From assembly GCA_010015655.1 (NCBI GenBank), contig ML976718.1, forward strand, positions 186,001 to 250,000: a DNA stretch of 64,000 bases, given 5' to 3'. Within the stretch, counting starts at the first letter, position 1, and every line of letters begins with the position of its first letter. The notes beneath the pieces were generated by a model that made no database searches, was not told where the DNA came from, and saw only the letters and a program-made list of their open reading frames with translations. A program made the position numbers and the translations under genes. The stretch is from Bimuria novae-zelandiae CBS 107.79. Lineage: Eukaryota > Ascomycota > Dothideomycetes > Pleosporales > Didymosphaeriaceae. Shown here one piece after another: positions 21,861 to 32,299 of this stretch.

Positions 21861-22449
21861 ATGTTTTTTCTTTCCAAAACTGGGCTGTTGGCCCTCTGCT
21901 TTTCGCAGCTTGGGGCCGCCGCTGACACCTACTTCATGGACCCAAAGTGCTTTGAGCGAAGTCCTGCTAACGCTGATGGCTTCCGGGAAGCCATGTGCGA
22001 GGTGATATACCACGTCGGCATGTTTGCAAATGCCCTCTATCTAGGCGACCAGAGGTACTACGACATCCTACGTTGGAGCTTTGGCATTGACAACATCGAT
22101 CCGGATATGTTCAATGTCGTCAGTATGTAGCTCCCACTGAACCATCACTGCCCCCGCTCGACCCATGCTGAATGCTGCAAGATTGTTACAGGAGAGTCAG
22201 CGAGTTGACAATGGAGTCTCTGAGTCTGGAGAACACTCTTGTTCGCATATACTGCGGTCGGTTGAGTCACGAACTTACCCACGTTCGCCACTAAGTGTCA
22301 CAGACAATCAAGAGTGGTTCGAAGCCATAGACGACAATGGCAACGTCATTCCTCGGCCAGCTGTAGGGAACCTTGATGCCCTGTCACGCACACGTTTCCG
22401 GAACCCCAGAAATGAATGCATGGTGCTTGACAATGAGCTGCAATGTTGA
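21861..22449 (+). pseudogene. Secreted protein gene, probably broken; family uncertain (metallopeptidase-like features)
   Basis: The ATG at 21861 opens a clear signal peptide (MFFLSKTGLLALCFSQLGAA). Exon 1 runs to 22126. A 65-nt intron (22127-22191) joins it in frame to RVSELTMESLSLENTLVRIYC, and a 47-nt intron (22257-22303) joins that to DNQEWFEAIDDNGNVIPR. The order, with a YCDN block after a helical region, resembles secreted M35/aspzincin-like proteins, but I cannot confirm the family. The frame stops with TGA at 22447-22449. Protein-like sequence continues in frame after it (VADIDAYSITLFRYVFSG), and more coding-like fragments follow to about 23160, so the stop may be a nonsense mutation. 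An intact HELTH peptide is encoded inside the second predicted intron. Confidence 0.4.
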
Positions 22450-23808
22450 GTTGCGGACATCGACGCCTACTCTATTACGCTTTTCCGGTACGTTTTCTCA
22501 GGTCATGAACACCCTTCGAAGCTTTCCTGCTAGATTGAGAGCATGGAGAAGGTTTCCATTCTTTTGTATGTGTCTGTGCTAATGCTGCTTAGTGAGCCAC
22601 ATCCAGTTTCGTTGTTGCCTTACAACAGTGCACTACAACTTCATTGCTTTGATTCGCTGACCACGTAACCCTGTACCCTTCACGTTTCGGGAATCTGCGC
22701 AGAAAGACCTAGAAGAATAGGAAGCCCGTACCATGGCTTCCCTTGTGGTACTCGTGTTGACTCACGAAGTATGTACACAGATGCTCGGCAATGGGTTCCG
22801 CTAAAGTGCCCTGTAGCTTAACCATGTCTCCGTTCCTAGTGCCCAAACCTTCAACCACGATGGCCAACAGGTCACACACAACCGAGGAGACTCCGACTAT
22901 CACGATGGTATCACCGGCTACTATGAGATTGATGACGAAGTAGGCCCTCTCGGAGTGCAGACCCTTGGTGACTGTTAAGCAGCATGCTGATCACTCTCCT
23001 CTCTCTTCGCAGGTTCAACTCGCAGAAAAGCTGCAGAACAAAATTGAGCGCACCATTATGAAGCCGGACAGCTACGATTATGCTCTTGCCCTCTTCGTGC
23101 TGTTCGGAAAGCAATGGAGGCCTTCCTTCGAAGATGGCCTTCATGGAATTACATAGGAATTTGACGACACACTCCCGCTCCAGGACGACTAGCCGGGTGC
23201 GAATCCCTTGCCGGAAAAGAAGCACTCTCTGGTTGGCTCAGCCAAATTTGGGCCGAAAGCGCGCCTTTAGAGCGTTGAGCGGATCATGAGAAGCTCTTTT
23301 CTCTTCATGTACATATATGATTGGCGAGTTTGTTTGGGGAATGGCCGTTGACCTGGGGATGTAATTAACCGATGTTGAAATTGATTTTTATTTGCAAGAC
23401 TCAAGATTGCGCCTGTTCAAGCAGCACAAACACCCACCAAGACCGCATAAGTGAAATAGCAACGGATCACTCCAGCCAACGCGACGACTCAACAATCATC
23501 TCAGGCCCTGCGCTCCCTCGCATCAAGCATTAGTTGCCTCACTTTGCGCTATCGAATATTTATTGTAAACCCAATTTCACCAAGCCCAACAAATAGTGCA
23601 ATGGCTACATGTTACCCTGTTATCGGTGCAGCCAAGTCGAACAATATCTTCTTTCATTCGCGACGCACGGTGATTGCGAAACTTAATAATCACAGCGGCA
23701 AAAGCGCACACATCACCACCCCTCTATATAGCCCACCAAAAAGAAAAGAAAAAAAGCCTCAACTACGACTCGAACCCTTCCCCTCCTACCAAAAAGAAAA
23801 TCCACTTA
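22450..23808. other. Coding-like fragments, then intergenic DNA up to the tRNA
   Basis: Short plus-strand stretches look protein-coding but do not connect in one frame: around 22835-22978 (HDGITGYYEIDDEVGPLGVQ) and around 23010-23156 (VQLAEKLQNKIERTIMKPDS). They may be displaced exons of the broken secreted-protein gene. From about 23280 on I see nothing beyond AT-rich spacer and the T-rich tRNA terminator. Confidence 0.3.
23787..23800 (-). terminator. RNA polymerase III oligo-T terminator of the initiator tRNA
   Basis: Read on the minus strand, TTTTCTTTTT follows the tRNA 3' end after about nine bases. Runs of four or more T on the non-template strand are the usual polymerase III stop signal. 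Confidence 0.7.
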
Positions 23809-23880
23809 TAGCTGAGCTACGTTTCGATCGTAGGTCCTCCGGGTTATGAGCCCGGCGCGCTTCCGCTGCGCCACTCAGCT
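23809..23880 (-). tRNA. Initiator tRNA-Met (CAT)
   Basis: On the minus strand the 72-nt sequence starts AGCTGAG and ends CTCAGCTA, so the seven acceptor pairs and discriminator A fit. The anticodon loop is CTCATAA with CAT, and the anticodon stem contains the three consecutive G:C pairs typical of initiators (GGG...CCC). The T arm reads GATCGAAAC instead of the elongator TTCGAAT, another fungal initiator mark. There is no intron. The acceptor A1 opposite T72 is also an initiator trait. A TTTTCTTTTT tract just downstream (23790-23800, read on the minus strand) is a good RNA polymerase III terminator. Confidence 0.95.
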
Positions 23881-24379
23881 TTCTGAAGTGAATTTGATAA
23901 AAATACTCAAGTTTTCAAAATATATAACCATTTATTAATACATGCGTGGGCCGCGCAGTAAAGATTTGGGGGCACCTTGGGCTGCTTAAAGCGGGGCAGT
24001 GGTGTGGGCGCAAAGAAATTTCTAACGGGAGGCGGGGGAGTGTGAGTCATAAAAAGGGGTCTGTGGGACGGCGTCACACTAACAATGGGAGACGAGAACG
24101 AAAGCAGGTGGAACAGCACTCACTGAAAGGGATACTAAATTTGACATTGCAGGATTTTAAAAATATAATATATGTTATTGGATCCGAGTCCGTTCATACG
24201 AGTTAATGCATACATACCACCGTACACTGCACGCCATGAGGTCGAGTTAACACAACAAGGCGTCGATTAAGTCAGCACATCAACGAAAACAGCTCGTTTG
24301 CAACAAGCAATACACATAATAGAATTCTCCACTGTCTCTAACAATGCTAGGGTATCTCCGCAAGCCACGCTTCCAACTC
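23881..24379. other. Intergenic between the tRNA and the LCB kinase
   Basis: About 500 bp, AT-rich near the tRNA. It includes the 5' flank of the tRNA and the 3' end region of the kinase gene. No gene seen. Confidence 0.5.
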
Positions 24380-25929
24380 CTACACGCCCTTCGCCTCAAA
24401 CTTGTGGCCACTCTTACTCAGCACCGTAGCCAACTCTTTATGCACCTCGACCTGGAACGGCTCGAACGGCACCCTCTCCCCATCAATGCTGATATATCCG
24501 TCCTTCTGATTCTTCGGTATGATTCTGTAAGCGCTGACTTTCTGATAGTCTACATGCGGGAGGTCGAAGAATTTGTGCTGCTCTATGGCTAGTAAAGTAC
24601 TAATAGCTTTGACCCGTGGAAGGGTACCCTGGATGCGGATCAAGTCGAGACAGCCGTCGCCAGGCAGCGCAGCCGGGAAGAAGTTTGCGTCGGGGGACAT
24701 GTAAGCGAGATTTCCGGCGTAAAAGTTGCCTAGCTGGTCATGCGGAATGAGCTCCCAGCCTTCTGGCAAGGGGTCGTTGATGGTGCCGTGCCTAAGGGGT
24801 GGCAGACCGGTGCCAGCAGGAGGGAGCGTGCGGTCATCGTATGTTCGCGGCGGCTTGGAGGACTCGGCGCGGTAGACGTTGCGGACGGCAGCCTTGTTGT
24901 CGTACTCAACCTTGACCGCTATGTCGGCGGGGTAGACGGTCTGCTTTATTAGACGGACGAGGAAGCCGTACGTGAAGCGGGCACTGCCCATCCATCGCAA
25001 GTTCTCGGTTGCAAGATCGGTCTCAGCAACGATGCCGGCCGATTGGGAGAGGAACGAGAGTACGCGCCGATCGCCTTGCGTCACGGAGGCCAGGTCTAGG
25101 GGCGTGCGAAGACCCTTGACCACGGCGAGGGCGGCCAGGCTGGGACTGTCGGTCCCGTTGAAGTTCAGACTCAAGGCGTTGCCGGAACCGCAGGGCAGCT
25201 GGGCGACGGCGACCTTGTTCAACGCGCGGGCAGCATCCTCCCTCTTGCCCAGTCCGTTCCACACCTCATGCGGGATGCCGTCGCCGGAGCAACACGCCAC
25301 GACGTCATATCTGTCAATGTCGAGACTTTGCGCAATCTCGACGCCGTGACCATTGTGTTTGGTCATTTCCACGTCCAGCTCACAGCGCGCCGCCGCGAAG
25401 ATTGGGGCGATATGCTTGTGGTAGAGCTTCTGGCCGTGGCCCTGGCCGCCGAAAGGGTTCACCAGCACCTTGATGCGCTTCTGCCGCTGCGACGCGCCGT
25501 AGGCCTTCTCCAGCAGCTTCTCGACCCATGCTTCCGCCTGGTCGCTGTCCGGCTTGTCGAGTTTGTAGCTGATGATCTGTGGCCTCGCGACCGTCTTGGA
25601 GATAGGATGCGCATAGTGGATAATAACCTCGCCGTCATCGGCTGTTTCGGCCCATAGGACGCTGAAGAAGGGGATCGAGCGCGTAGTCTTCGTACTGCCA
25701 GGCAGCGAAAGGCCGCAACAGCCGGCGCCTTTGCTCTCTATGAGCGCCGCATCTACCGCCCGTCAGCGCCTGTATCATAGCCCTCTTTCTGCCGGCTGTA
25801 CGTACCGAGCACAATGAGGGCATCCGTCCCCAGCGTTAGCGACGCATTCCGGCCCACAGCGAGCGTCGCGGGCACGTCTTGAACATCCCTGAAGGGGTCG
25901 ATTGCATCTTCCGCAGTGCCACTGGTCAT
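24380..25929 (-). CDS. Sphingoid long-chain-base kinase (Lcb4/Lcb5-like, DAGK catalytic fold)
   Basis: Two exons (25806-25929 and 24380-25737) are separated by a 68-nt intron, giving 493 aa. The kinase phosphorylates sphingoid bases such as phytosphingosine at C1 and acts at membranes. The nucleotide-binding start VLVNPFGGQGHGQKLY lies near residue 131, the SGDGIPHEV block (catalytic SGDG motif) near 190 and the PCGSGNA loop near 225. The C-terminal lobe includes GDGCLDLIRI and GYISIDGERVPFEPFQVEV. Exon 1 (TLTLGTDALIVL) joins to ESKGAGCCGLSLPG, which fits the fungal N-terminal region. The ATG at 25929 is the most conservative start; an upstream 5' UTR intron is possible because a GTGAGC donor lies about 90 bp upstream. 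A Fot1-like transposon sits only 152 bp upstream of this start. Confidence 0.9.
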
Positions 25930-26081
25930 GGTTACGGTGATGGAGCGTCGTCGCAAGCCTGCATTGCGCAGACACGGGATGAGCAACAGCGAAAGGAGCA
26001 ACGAGACGCAAGCTCACCAGCGCAGGTGCGCCGGCCCTCGTTCATCGAGACATGGCCAAGTGAGGAAGCTGGCCCGTGATA

Positions 26082-26125
26082 CCGTGCCCGTGCACCCAAC
26101 GCGCGCCGTCGGCCAACGCGCGGAA
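26082..26125 (+). repeat. Left terminal inverted repeat of the Fot1/pogo element
   Basis: This is the exact reverse complement of 28172-28215. It is GC-rich and still carries CpA dinucleotides, unlike the interior. Confidence 0.92.
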
Positions 26126-28171
26126 CACCATCCACATGACACTTTTTCATCCTAACACAGCACAACAATAATAACAGGCATTAACGAAGCAGTTGCAGAA
26201 GCAAAAAGTACACTTCTAAGAGAGAAAATCCTATAGATAAAAATAGCTTAAAAGCATAGCGTTATTTGCTTAACTTTAACGCGTAAAGTAGAGCTTAGTG
26301 CGCGTTCTTACTAAGAGGATGTAGTAACGCGTTAGAACCTTAGCTTATAGGAGGAGGTAGAGCTTATAAAGTATATAAATAAGCTTATAAAAGAACACCT
26401 CTTACCTATAAGAGAGATAGTTTAAGATTTCGCCTTAAATATCGCTAGGCATTAGGTCTCTAAGAGCTAGGTATTACGCTTCCTAGATTATTATAACAAT
26501 AAGCTTACGTCTTAATTTACTATATTTATAGACTAGCAACGCCACATTACTAACTCTAGTAATAAGTATAAGCTATACTATAACGCACTACGCGATAAAA
26601 TTAAGTTTTATAAAATAGAGCTTGCGCACATATATAATATAGATAAAAAAGGCTTTATAATTAGAGCTATTAGTAGATAGAAGAGAATCTTTAACAAGCG
26701 TTAATTTAAGAAGAAACCCTTTAGGCAGATACTATAGGATAGTAATTATAAGTAGGTAAGCCTTATAGCATGTGTGTGCGCGGATAGATCTGATCTTCCT
26801 CTAGGCCTTATATATCTGGCTGAATCTTAGAATATTCAGAGCACCTGGGTAGAGGATATAAAGGTGGGAGAATATATGGCCTTCTTTAGAGTATTACCTA
26901 GTGGCTAGAGCAACGACGGCCTAGGCCTTGCTTAGCTATAATAAGTGTTCTAGCGCTTTACTGCATCTAAAGCTTAAAGAAAGTACCGCCTATTACTTAT
27001 AGATAGCTATAAGAGTTACCTAACTAAAGAGTTTTTAGAGTATTACTACTAGCATAAAATTCTTATAAGTATCTATCTACCTCACAGCACGCACACGCTT
27101 TAGCTACTTAATATAATAATATTTAAGCCTCTTAGTATAGCATACTTAAAGAAGCTAGGAGAGCGCCTCTTTAAGCACAAAGGCCTAGTACTAGTAAAGA
27201 AGCCTGACTTCTTCTCGCTATTCTAGGATGCCTAGGTGGCTAGCTTTACTAAATTAAATATACTTAGCTCCTTTAAGGTAGTGGGCGTGAGCCCATTTAA
27301 CCTTAACGTTATACTAGATAAGTTTATAGACAGCAACTCTAAGACTGTAGAAGATAGTAACTCTAACGCTACTATTTATAAAGGAGAATAGTAGAGAGTT
27401 TTAGATTAAGTAGTAAGGCGTGCGTTAAGGGGTGTAATAAAGAAAAATGTATTAATTATTTAGCAATTGCTCTACTATATAGCTATCTAAAACACCCTTA
27501 TAAGGAGCGAAAATAAAGGTCTAATAGACGCTCTTACTACTAAGAGGAAGCGAGAAAAGCAAGGCAAGCCTCTAGCTTTACTATAACACTACGAGTACTA
27601 GGGACCGTACATAATGTGGACTCCTCGCTCCTTTCAAGAAGCGCGCACACGGATAAGGTTAGTAAAGCATAAGGTAGAGAAGGAGGAGTTCTAAAAAGAA
27701 GAGGTAAGAAAGTTAAAGGCTACTGCTATAGCGTATAAAAAGCAAATTATAGAAGAGAAGCGCTAAATAGCGGTAAAAAAGAAAAAAGAGCAAGAGAGGA
27801 AGCGTGTAAAAAAGCGCTAAGCTATTAATGCGCGTAAAGCTAAGAGAGCACGTAAAAAATAGTAGCGTAACTCTTAAAATAGATTTTAGACTATATAAAA
27901 ACGTAAGCGCAAGGCCTTACAGTAATAAAGAGTTAAAAAGAGGTAAAAACGTAGTTTTATAGCTATATAAAGTAGTAGTATTACTTATAAGCCGTGCTTA
28001 GCACCTGCACCTATAGTAAATAGCTACAATCGTAAAATACTTTAACTACGTAAATTTTAGTAGTAAATTCTGTCGCATAGGCCTATAGATCACTTTACTA
28101 GAAAATCTAGTAATAACAACTATTATATGTGACTCTACGGCCCCAAGTTTGCTAGTGATAACTAGGGCTAA

Positions 28172-28215
28172 TTCCGCGCGTTGGCCGACGGCGCGCGTTG
28201 GGTGCACGGGCACGG
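28172..28215 (-). repeat. Right terminal inverted repeat of the Fot1/pogo element
   Basis: This is the exact reverse complement of 26082-26125 and is followed directly by the TA duplication. Confidence 0.92.
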
Positions 28216-28217
28216 TA

Positions 28218-28834
28218 TCTCACGAGCCGAGGCTCCCCGGCGCTATCATGCGAACATGGCAAGACCCGTGCGACAACCGGCAATGTTCGTTGTTTCCATG
28301 CCATCTCAACGAGTCCATCCCCTGCGACTTCCCCACCCTCCATAGAATGAGTATGTCAAAATGGAACAATCCTTGGTGATCAGAGTGTGTCTTGCCGGGG
28401 AGGAATGATGGGTTGCAATCGATGCTGATTCTTCAATGTTCTATATTTTGCCCATGTCAATTTCGAAGAGGAGGAACTAAAGCGCTGGGATGATGCCATA
28501 ACAGATGGCAAGTGAGCTGTCAGTGCGTGGCAACAAGGGTGCTGCGTAGATTCTCAAAGCAGGTGAGCTAGAGGGTGCAGCTTCGAGGCCGTACTGCGAG
28601 TATGCAAACACAGGGAGGAAACTGATTGGCAAGACCATCGTAGCCATTAACGATGCATTGTGAAAGTATGGCCCAGCAGTTGGCACGGAGCGTGCGTTTC
28701 GCAGTTGCTGTGTGTCGCATGATCTGTTCAGGTCGATAACGACGATAAAAGACACCCTGTGAAGCTGACGTAGATGTTGTTCCTTCACCTTCCCTAACGA
28801 ACCGCCAATAATTCTTACATACCTTTCAACAAGG
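28218..28834. other. Flank of the Fot1 element, no supported gene
   Basis: Normal-composition DNA resumes at 28218. A 159-codon minus-strand frame spans 28477-28956 but has no domain I recognise, and it overlaps the start of the plus-strand gene candidate. Confidence 0.35.
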
Positions 28835-28998
28835 ATGAACGATTTTCTCAAGTGTTCCAAGACACTACTAGACTTCTGCCACCCACCCATCAACAGTTTC
28901 TCTTCATCGTCACTAGCGACTGACCAGATCATGCGCCACACAGTACCCCCAGACAACGCAATGCACTTACCACCACCCCAAGCTCTAACCGCACCTCA

Positions 28999-29543
28999 GG
29001 GACCTAGCTCCAACCCCAGCCGCTTTACCCACCGACACACAAATACTCGCAGTACTCGCCCCGCCCACCGCATCAAGCTCCCTCTACTACATCGCCGCAC
29101 CCAAGCGCTACGCCCATCTCCCGACAAACATATCCCTGGAATCCGTGAAGTATATTCGCGATTGGAAAGACCTAGGTACGCTTGCTCAACCCCAGTTCGA
29201 GGGGCAGGATGCTACGACAACTGAGCTCCTCACACACGTTATTTCGCGCGTGACGTTCAGCGATGCGGAGGCTGATGCAGTCCTGCACTTTACCTTCCCA
29301 GTCTTTTCCGAGACCGAGGGGGAACTTCTTCACGCTGAGAGTGGGGAACTGCTCAGCGTTGACACCAAGGCGGTGCTTCTGCACGCTAAAGCCGATGCAC
29401 TATTAACCGCCTCCACCAAAGCCGAACTGCTGAGCGCAGACACGCAAGTGCCCTTATGGAAGTGGGCCAAGCCTAGTAGCCCTTACTTGAAAACCGGGTT
29501 CTGGGAAGACGAGCTGGAGAAAGCGGTGCAGCACGGGGAGTAG
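28999..29543 (+). CDS. Uncharacterised protein, 3' exon with an internal 17-residue repeat (5' end unresolved)
   Basis: A good acceptor (CTAACCGCACCTCAG) ends at 28998. From there one frame runs open to TAG at 29541: DLAPTPAALPTDTQILAV, LYYIAAPKRYAHLP, SVKYIRDWKDLGTLAQPQFE and so on. It is Leu/Ala/Asp-rich. Between 29322 and 29450 it holds 2.5 copies of a 51-nt repeat encoding units like ELLHAESGELLSVDTKA. The 5' part is unclear. The stretch at 28840-28920 also looks coding (TRLLPPTHQQFLFIVTS), but I could not find a splice join that links it in frame. I recognise no family and assign no function. A frameshifted or partly decayed gene is possible. Confidence 0.4.
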
Positions 29544-32299
29544 AATGGTGGGAAGGAGCTGGTGATTTCACTGAGAGGGGTGATGAGGGTAGTGCAGTGA
29601 GATGTTGCTGCGAGGAGAGTTGTGAGTCTGGGGTTTTAGGCAACGTCTACCACCACGGAGATACACATGAGCGTGAAGATAAGTAGGATATATGTGAGGT
29701 AGGTGTATTGTACATAATCTCCCACAGAGGGGGCCTGCACGCATCTCCGAATCGCAATAGCCGTGCGGAACGCGTGCGATCTGAACAAACTGTTACATGA
29801 AAATTGCAGAGCGAAGGCAGCATTCTCGCCAGAACACCGCCTTAACCACGGCTATGCAATGAACCACCGAGTGCAGATCCCCATGTGCCGTCTCCCCTTC
29901 AACTCCCACGAATGATGCCACATAAGCGTGCTGTACAAAATGACCATTGAAACATTGCTTGTTGCTCTCAAAAGCGCTCAGCGAGCCACTAGATGCGGGA
30001 CGTGGGTATCAATGCCATCCCGCCGAAGACCTGTCGAGATCGAGAAGAGGGTGGGAAAGCGGTTCACTGTCCATTTCTCTTCGGGCCTTCCTCCGCCACC
30101 GACCTGGCCTGTCCGACCCCATCCCATGGTCCCTCCCGCTGGCTCGCATTCGTCCACCTTTCCATACATGAAGTACGGGCATGCTGTCCATTGAGGCGAG
30201 CGAGCGCGGCCTGAGTAAGTCGACTGCTCGTGCTACGACCGATGGTACCTTCCATGGCGATGTGATCGTTGGAGGGGAGGATAGGCGGTGTTGGGCTGAG
30301 CGATGGATGGTGAGTCGCTTGGATGGCCTCCGGATTCAAGTGATTCCATGAACGAGAGCACTTTTGCCATTGTTGTACCGTTCCGGAGCTCTGCTGGTGC
30401 TGGTGTTGGGGAGTCGATGTGGCCTCGCGGCCGTTTGGCTGTGTGTTGCAATGCCGCGATGATGTGTGCAGCACCACTGGGCACACGTCGTTTGACTGCG
30501 GAGTAGTTAGTAATGGAAGTCATCACGGAGATAGCGAAGTGAACATTGAGCTCCACACGCTGAGAGGTGAGCTCTGTTCAGCTGTGTACACACAAGACTC
30601 GCCTACTGCTTTTTGGCTGGACCGTAGGACGTACCGATACTTTGGCATGACTAAGCCTTGGTGAGGAATCTTGGGTGCTTCGCCGAGAGTTGTTACCATC
30701 CTGGCTGTGTTGACCGTAGTCGTTACGATCTTGCATAGTGCCTTAGGCTTGGTGAATGCTTCGTTTGCTGCTGCGGTGCAAGCAAAGATCCACGACTGGG
30801 CCAAGGAAATGTGAGTCGCAGAAGATCTTCGTGTGGTGTATGCGTGGGGGGTCACAGGCCTTCGTGACAGGCTCGAGAACAAGGAGGTGTTTTTGGCTTG
30901 CGCAAGTAGGTATCTGGATTCTGAAGAGAAATAGAGTTGGGTGATCAAAGACGAGGATCGGTATGCTCTGGTTAAGTAGCTTTAGTCGAACTTGTCGTCG
31001 TGATGCCTCCCGTGTCCGCGGTCTGCTGCCTCAGGCAGCTAGGCAGCCAGGTCCTGGAGGAGCGTTGTGCGGTGTACCCGCTATTGTAAGCAATCTTCAA
31101 CTCTTTTACCTCTCCCATGGCCGACGAGTGTACAGTCATGAGATAGTTGCAGGGTCTACCCGCATCCCTCCGGAATGGCAAATGCCTCCGAGTCATCTTG
31201 ACCCTGGGAAAATCGCTCATGGGCGCCGGCGGCGGAAATCGATCCGATTAGTGGCCCAGCGGCTGCGACTGCAATTCGGATGATGGAGAAATGGACTGTG
31301 TAGTGACTGGAAGCGTGACTCGAAATAGCCCTCCGCCCAGTGTAACACTGGTGAGTTAAATTTGGAAAGAGCGCCGATGACATGCATACCTGGGTACGAT
31401 TGAATTCCTAAAGGAATTTACGCCCTATCTCACCAGTTAGTACGAAATATGGCGTGCGGTTCTAATAGGATATCAGGATAGAGTACCATCCGTAGGTCAC
31501 AAGCGCAACGCATAAAGTCCCTGGGCTCCCCTGTCTTTCGTGCCTCCATAATCTGTTTTTAGGGCGAATTAACCAATCGTTCAGTCGTCCACGTGGTCTC
31601 CAACATAGTGGATGGCGTGATGGAAAGCATTTAGAAGTAGCATATTGACTGGTGGGACGCTCCTGCCACGCCGAGCACGCATAGCGTCGACGAGCGTTGC
31701 ATGTAAGAACTAACCAGGCGTTTGATCGTGAGAGACATGGGAGAGGGCTGTAAGAGCATGGTAGGCTTATCGCGTAGTAGCTATGGTTCGTGAGAGAAAA
31801 CAGCAGGAGCGGGCCAGGTGTGCAGATAAGAGATGCGATGACCAAAAGAGCAAGAACGGGGTTGTATGAAAGATCGAACTGAGCGTAAGATGTAGAAATA
31901 GAACTCTGCAGTAGACCAACGTAACCGTGTCGCCGTACATCTCTGTGCTGAAACTTATGTCGAAAGGCCGGTAGAATAAAGTGAGAAGCGGACTGAAGTG
32001 TGAAAGGGTGTCTTGACCTCATCATCACGACTAAGCGAATGGGCAAGAGCGAACAAAGGTCAAAGGATATAGAGAAATTTTCCTATGACAAAAAGCAAGT
32101 GAATGCCGAGACTAATCTACCCTTGCATGCGGTCCTGACCTATGCATGATGCCTCTGAGAATCCAGGACAGATGCCTCCAGGTAAACAATGTAGAAATTG
32201 ACAGTATTCAGAGCCTAGTACTGAAGTAGGACATCGGTGCATCGTACGTACCCCTACAGCACTTGAGTCTTCACGATCTCACTCTGCAGCGGAAGATGC
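29544..32299. other. Long stretch without a confident gene
   Basis: 2.75 kb of normal composition. Several minus-strand frames look moderately coding (30523-30948, 30233-30556, 30064-30486, 31156-31383) and could be exons of one minus-strand gene; for example a CATTACTAACTACTCCGCAG branch/acceptor lies near 30500-30520. I could not build a continuous model and recognise no domain. The minus frame at 31462-32046 starts at a poor context and looks like chance. Confidence 0.3.

Larger units (their letters stand above)
26082..28215 (+). mobile_element. Fot1/pogo-type DNA transposon, RIP-degraded interior
   Basis: This 2134-bp element has perfect 44-bp terminal inverted repeats (26082-26125 and 28172-28215). 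They start CCGTGCCCGTGCACCCAACG and are flanked by a TA duplication (26080-26081, 28216-28217). Reading the plus strand through stops gives a pogo transposase: a CENP-B-like helix-turn-helix region near 26280-26470, then FTIFIDQQRHITNS, IDKKGFIIRAISRQKRIF, SLIACVCADRSDLPLGLIYL, an LLIDSYKSYLT segment (a mutated DGH-type DDE motif), ISIYLPHSTHTLQLLN and DFFSLFQDA. Former Trp, Gln and Arg codons are now TAG, TAA or similar, as CpA-to-TpA change would produce. A charged, lysine-rich C-terminal region follows. No intact ORF remains, so it is not autonomous. Confidence 0.9.

Noticed and set aside
23766..23778. Second B-box-like sequence (GGGTTCGAGTCG on the minus strand) just past the initiator tRNA
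   Set aside because: No A box, anticodon arm or acceptor stem can be placed around it.
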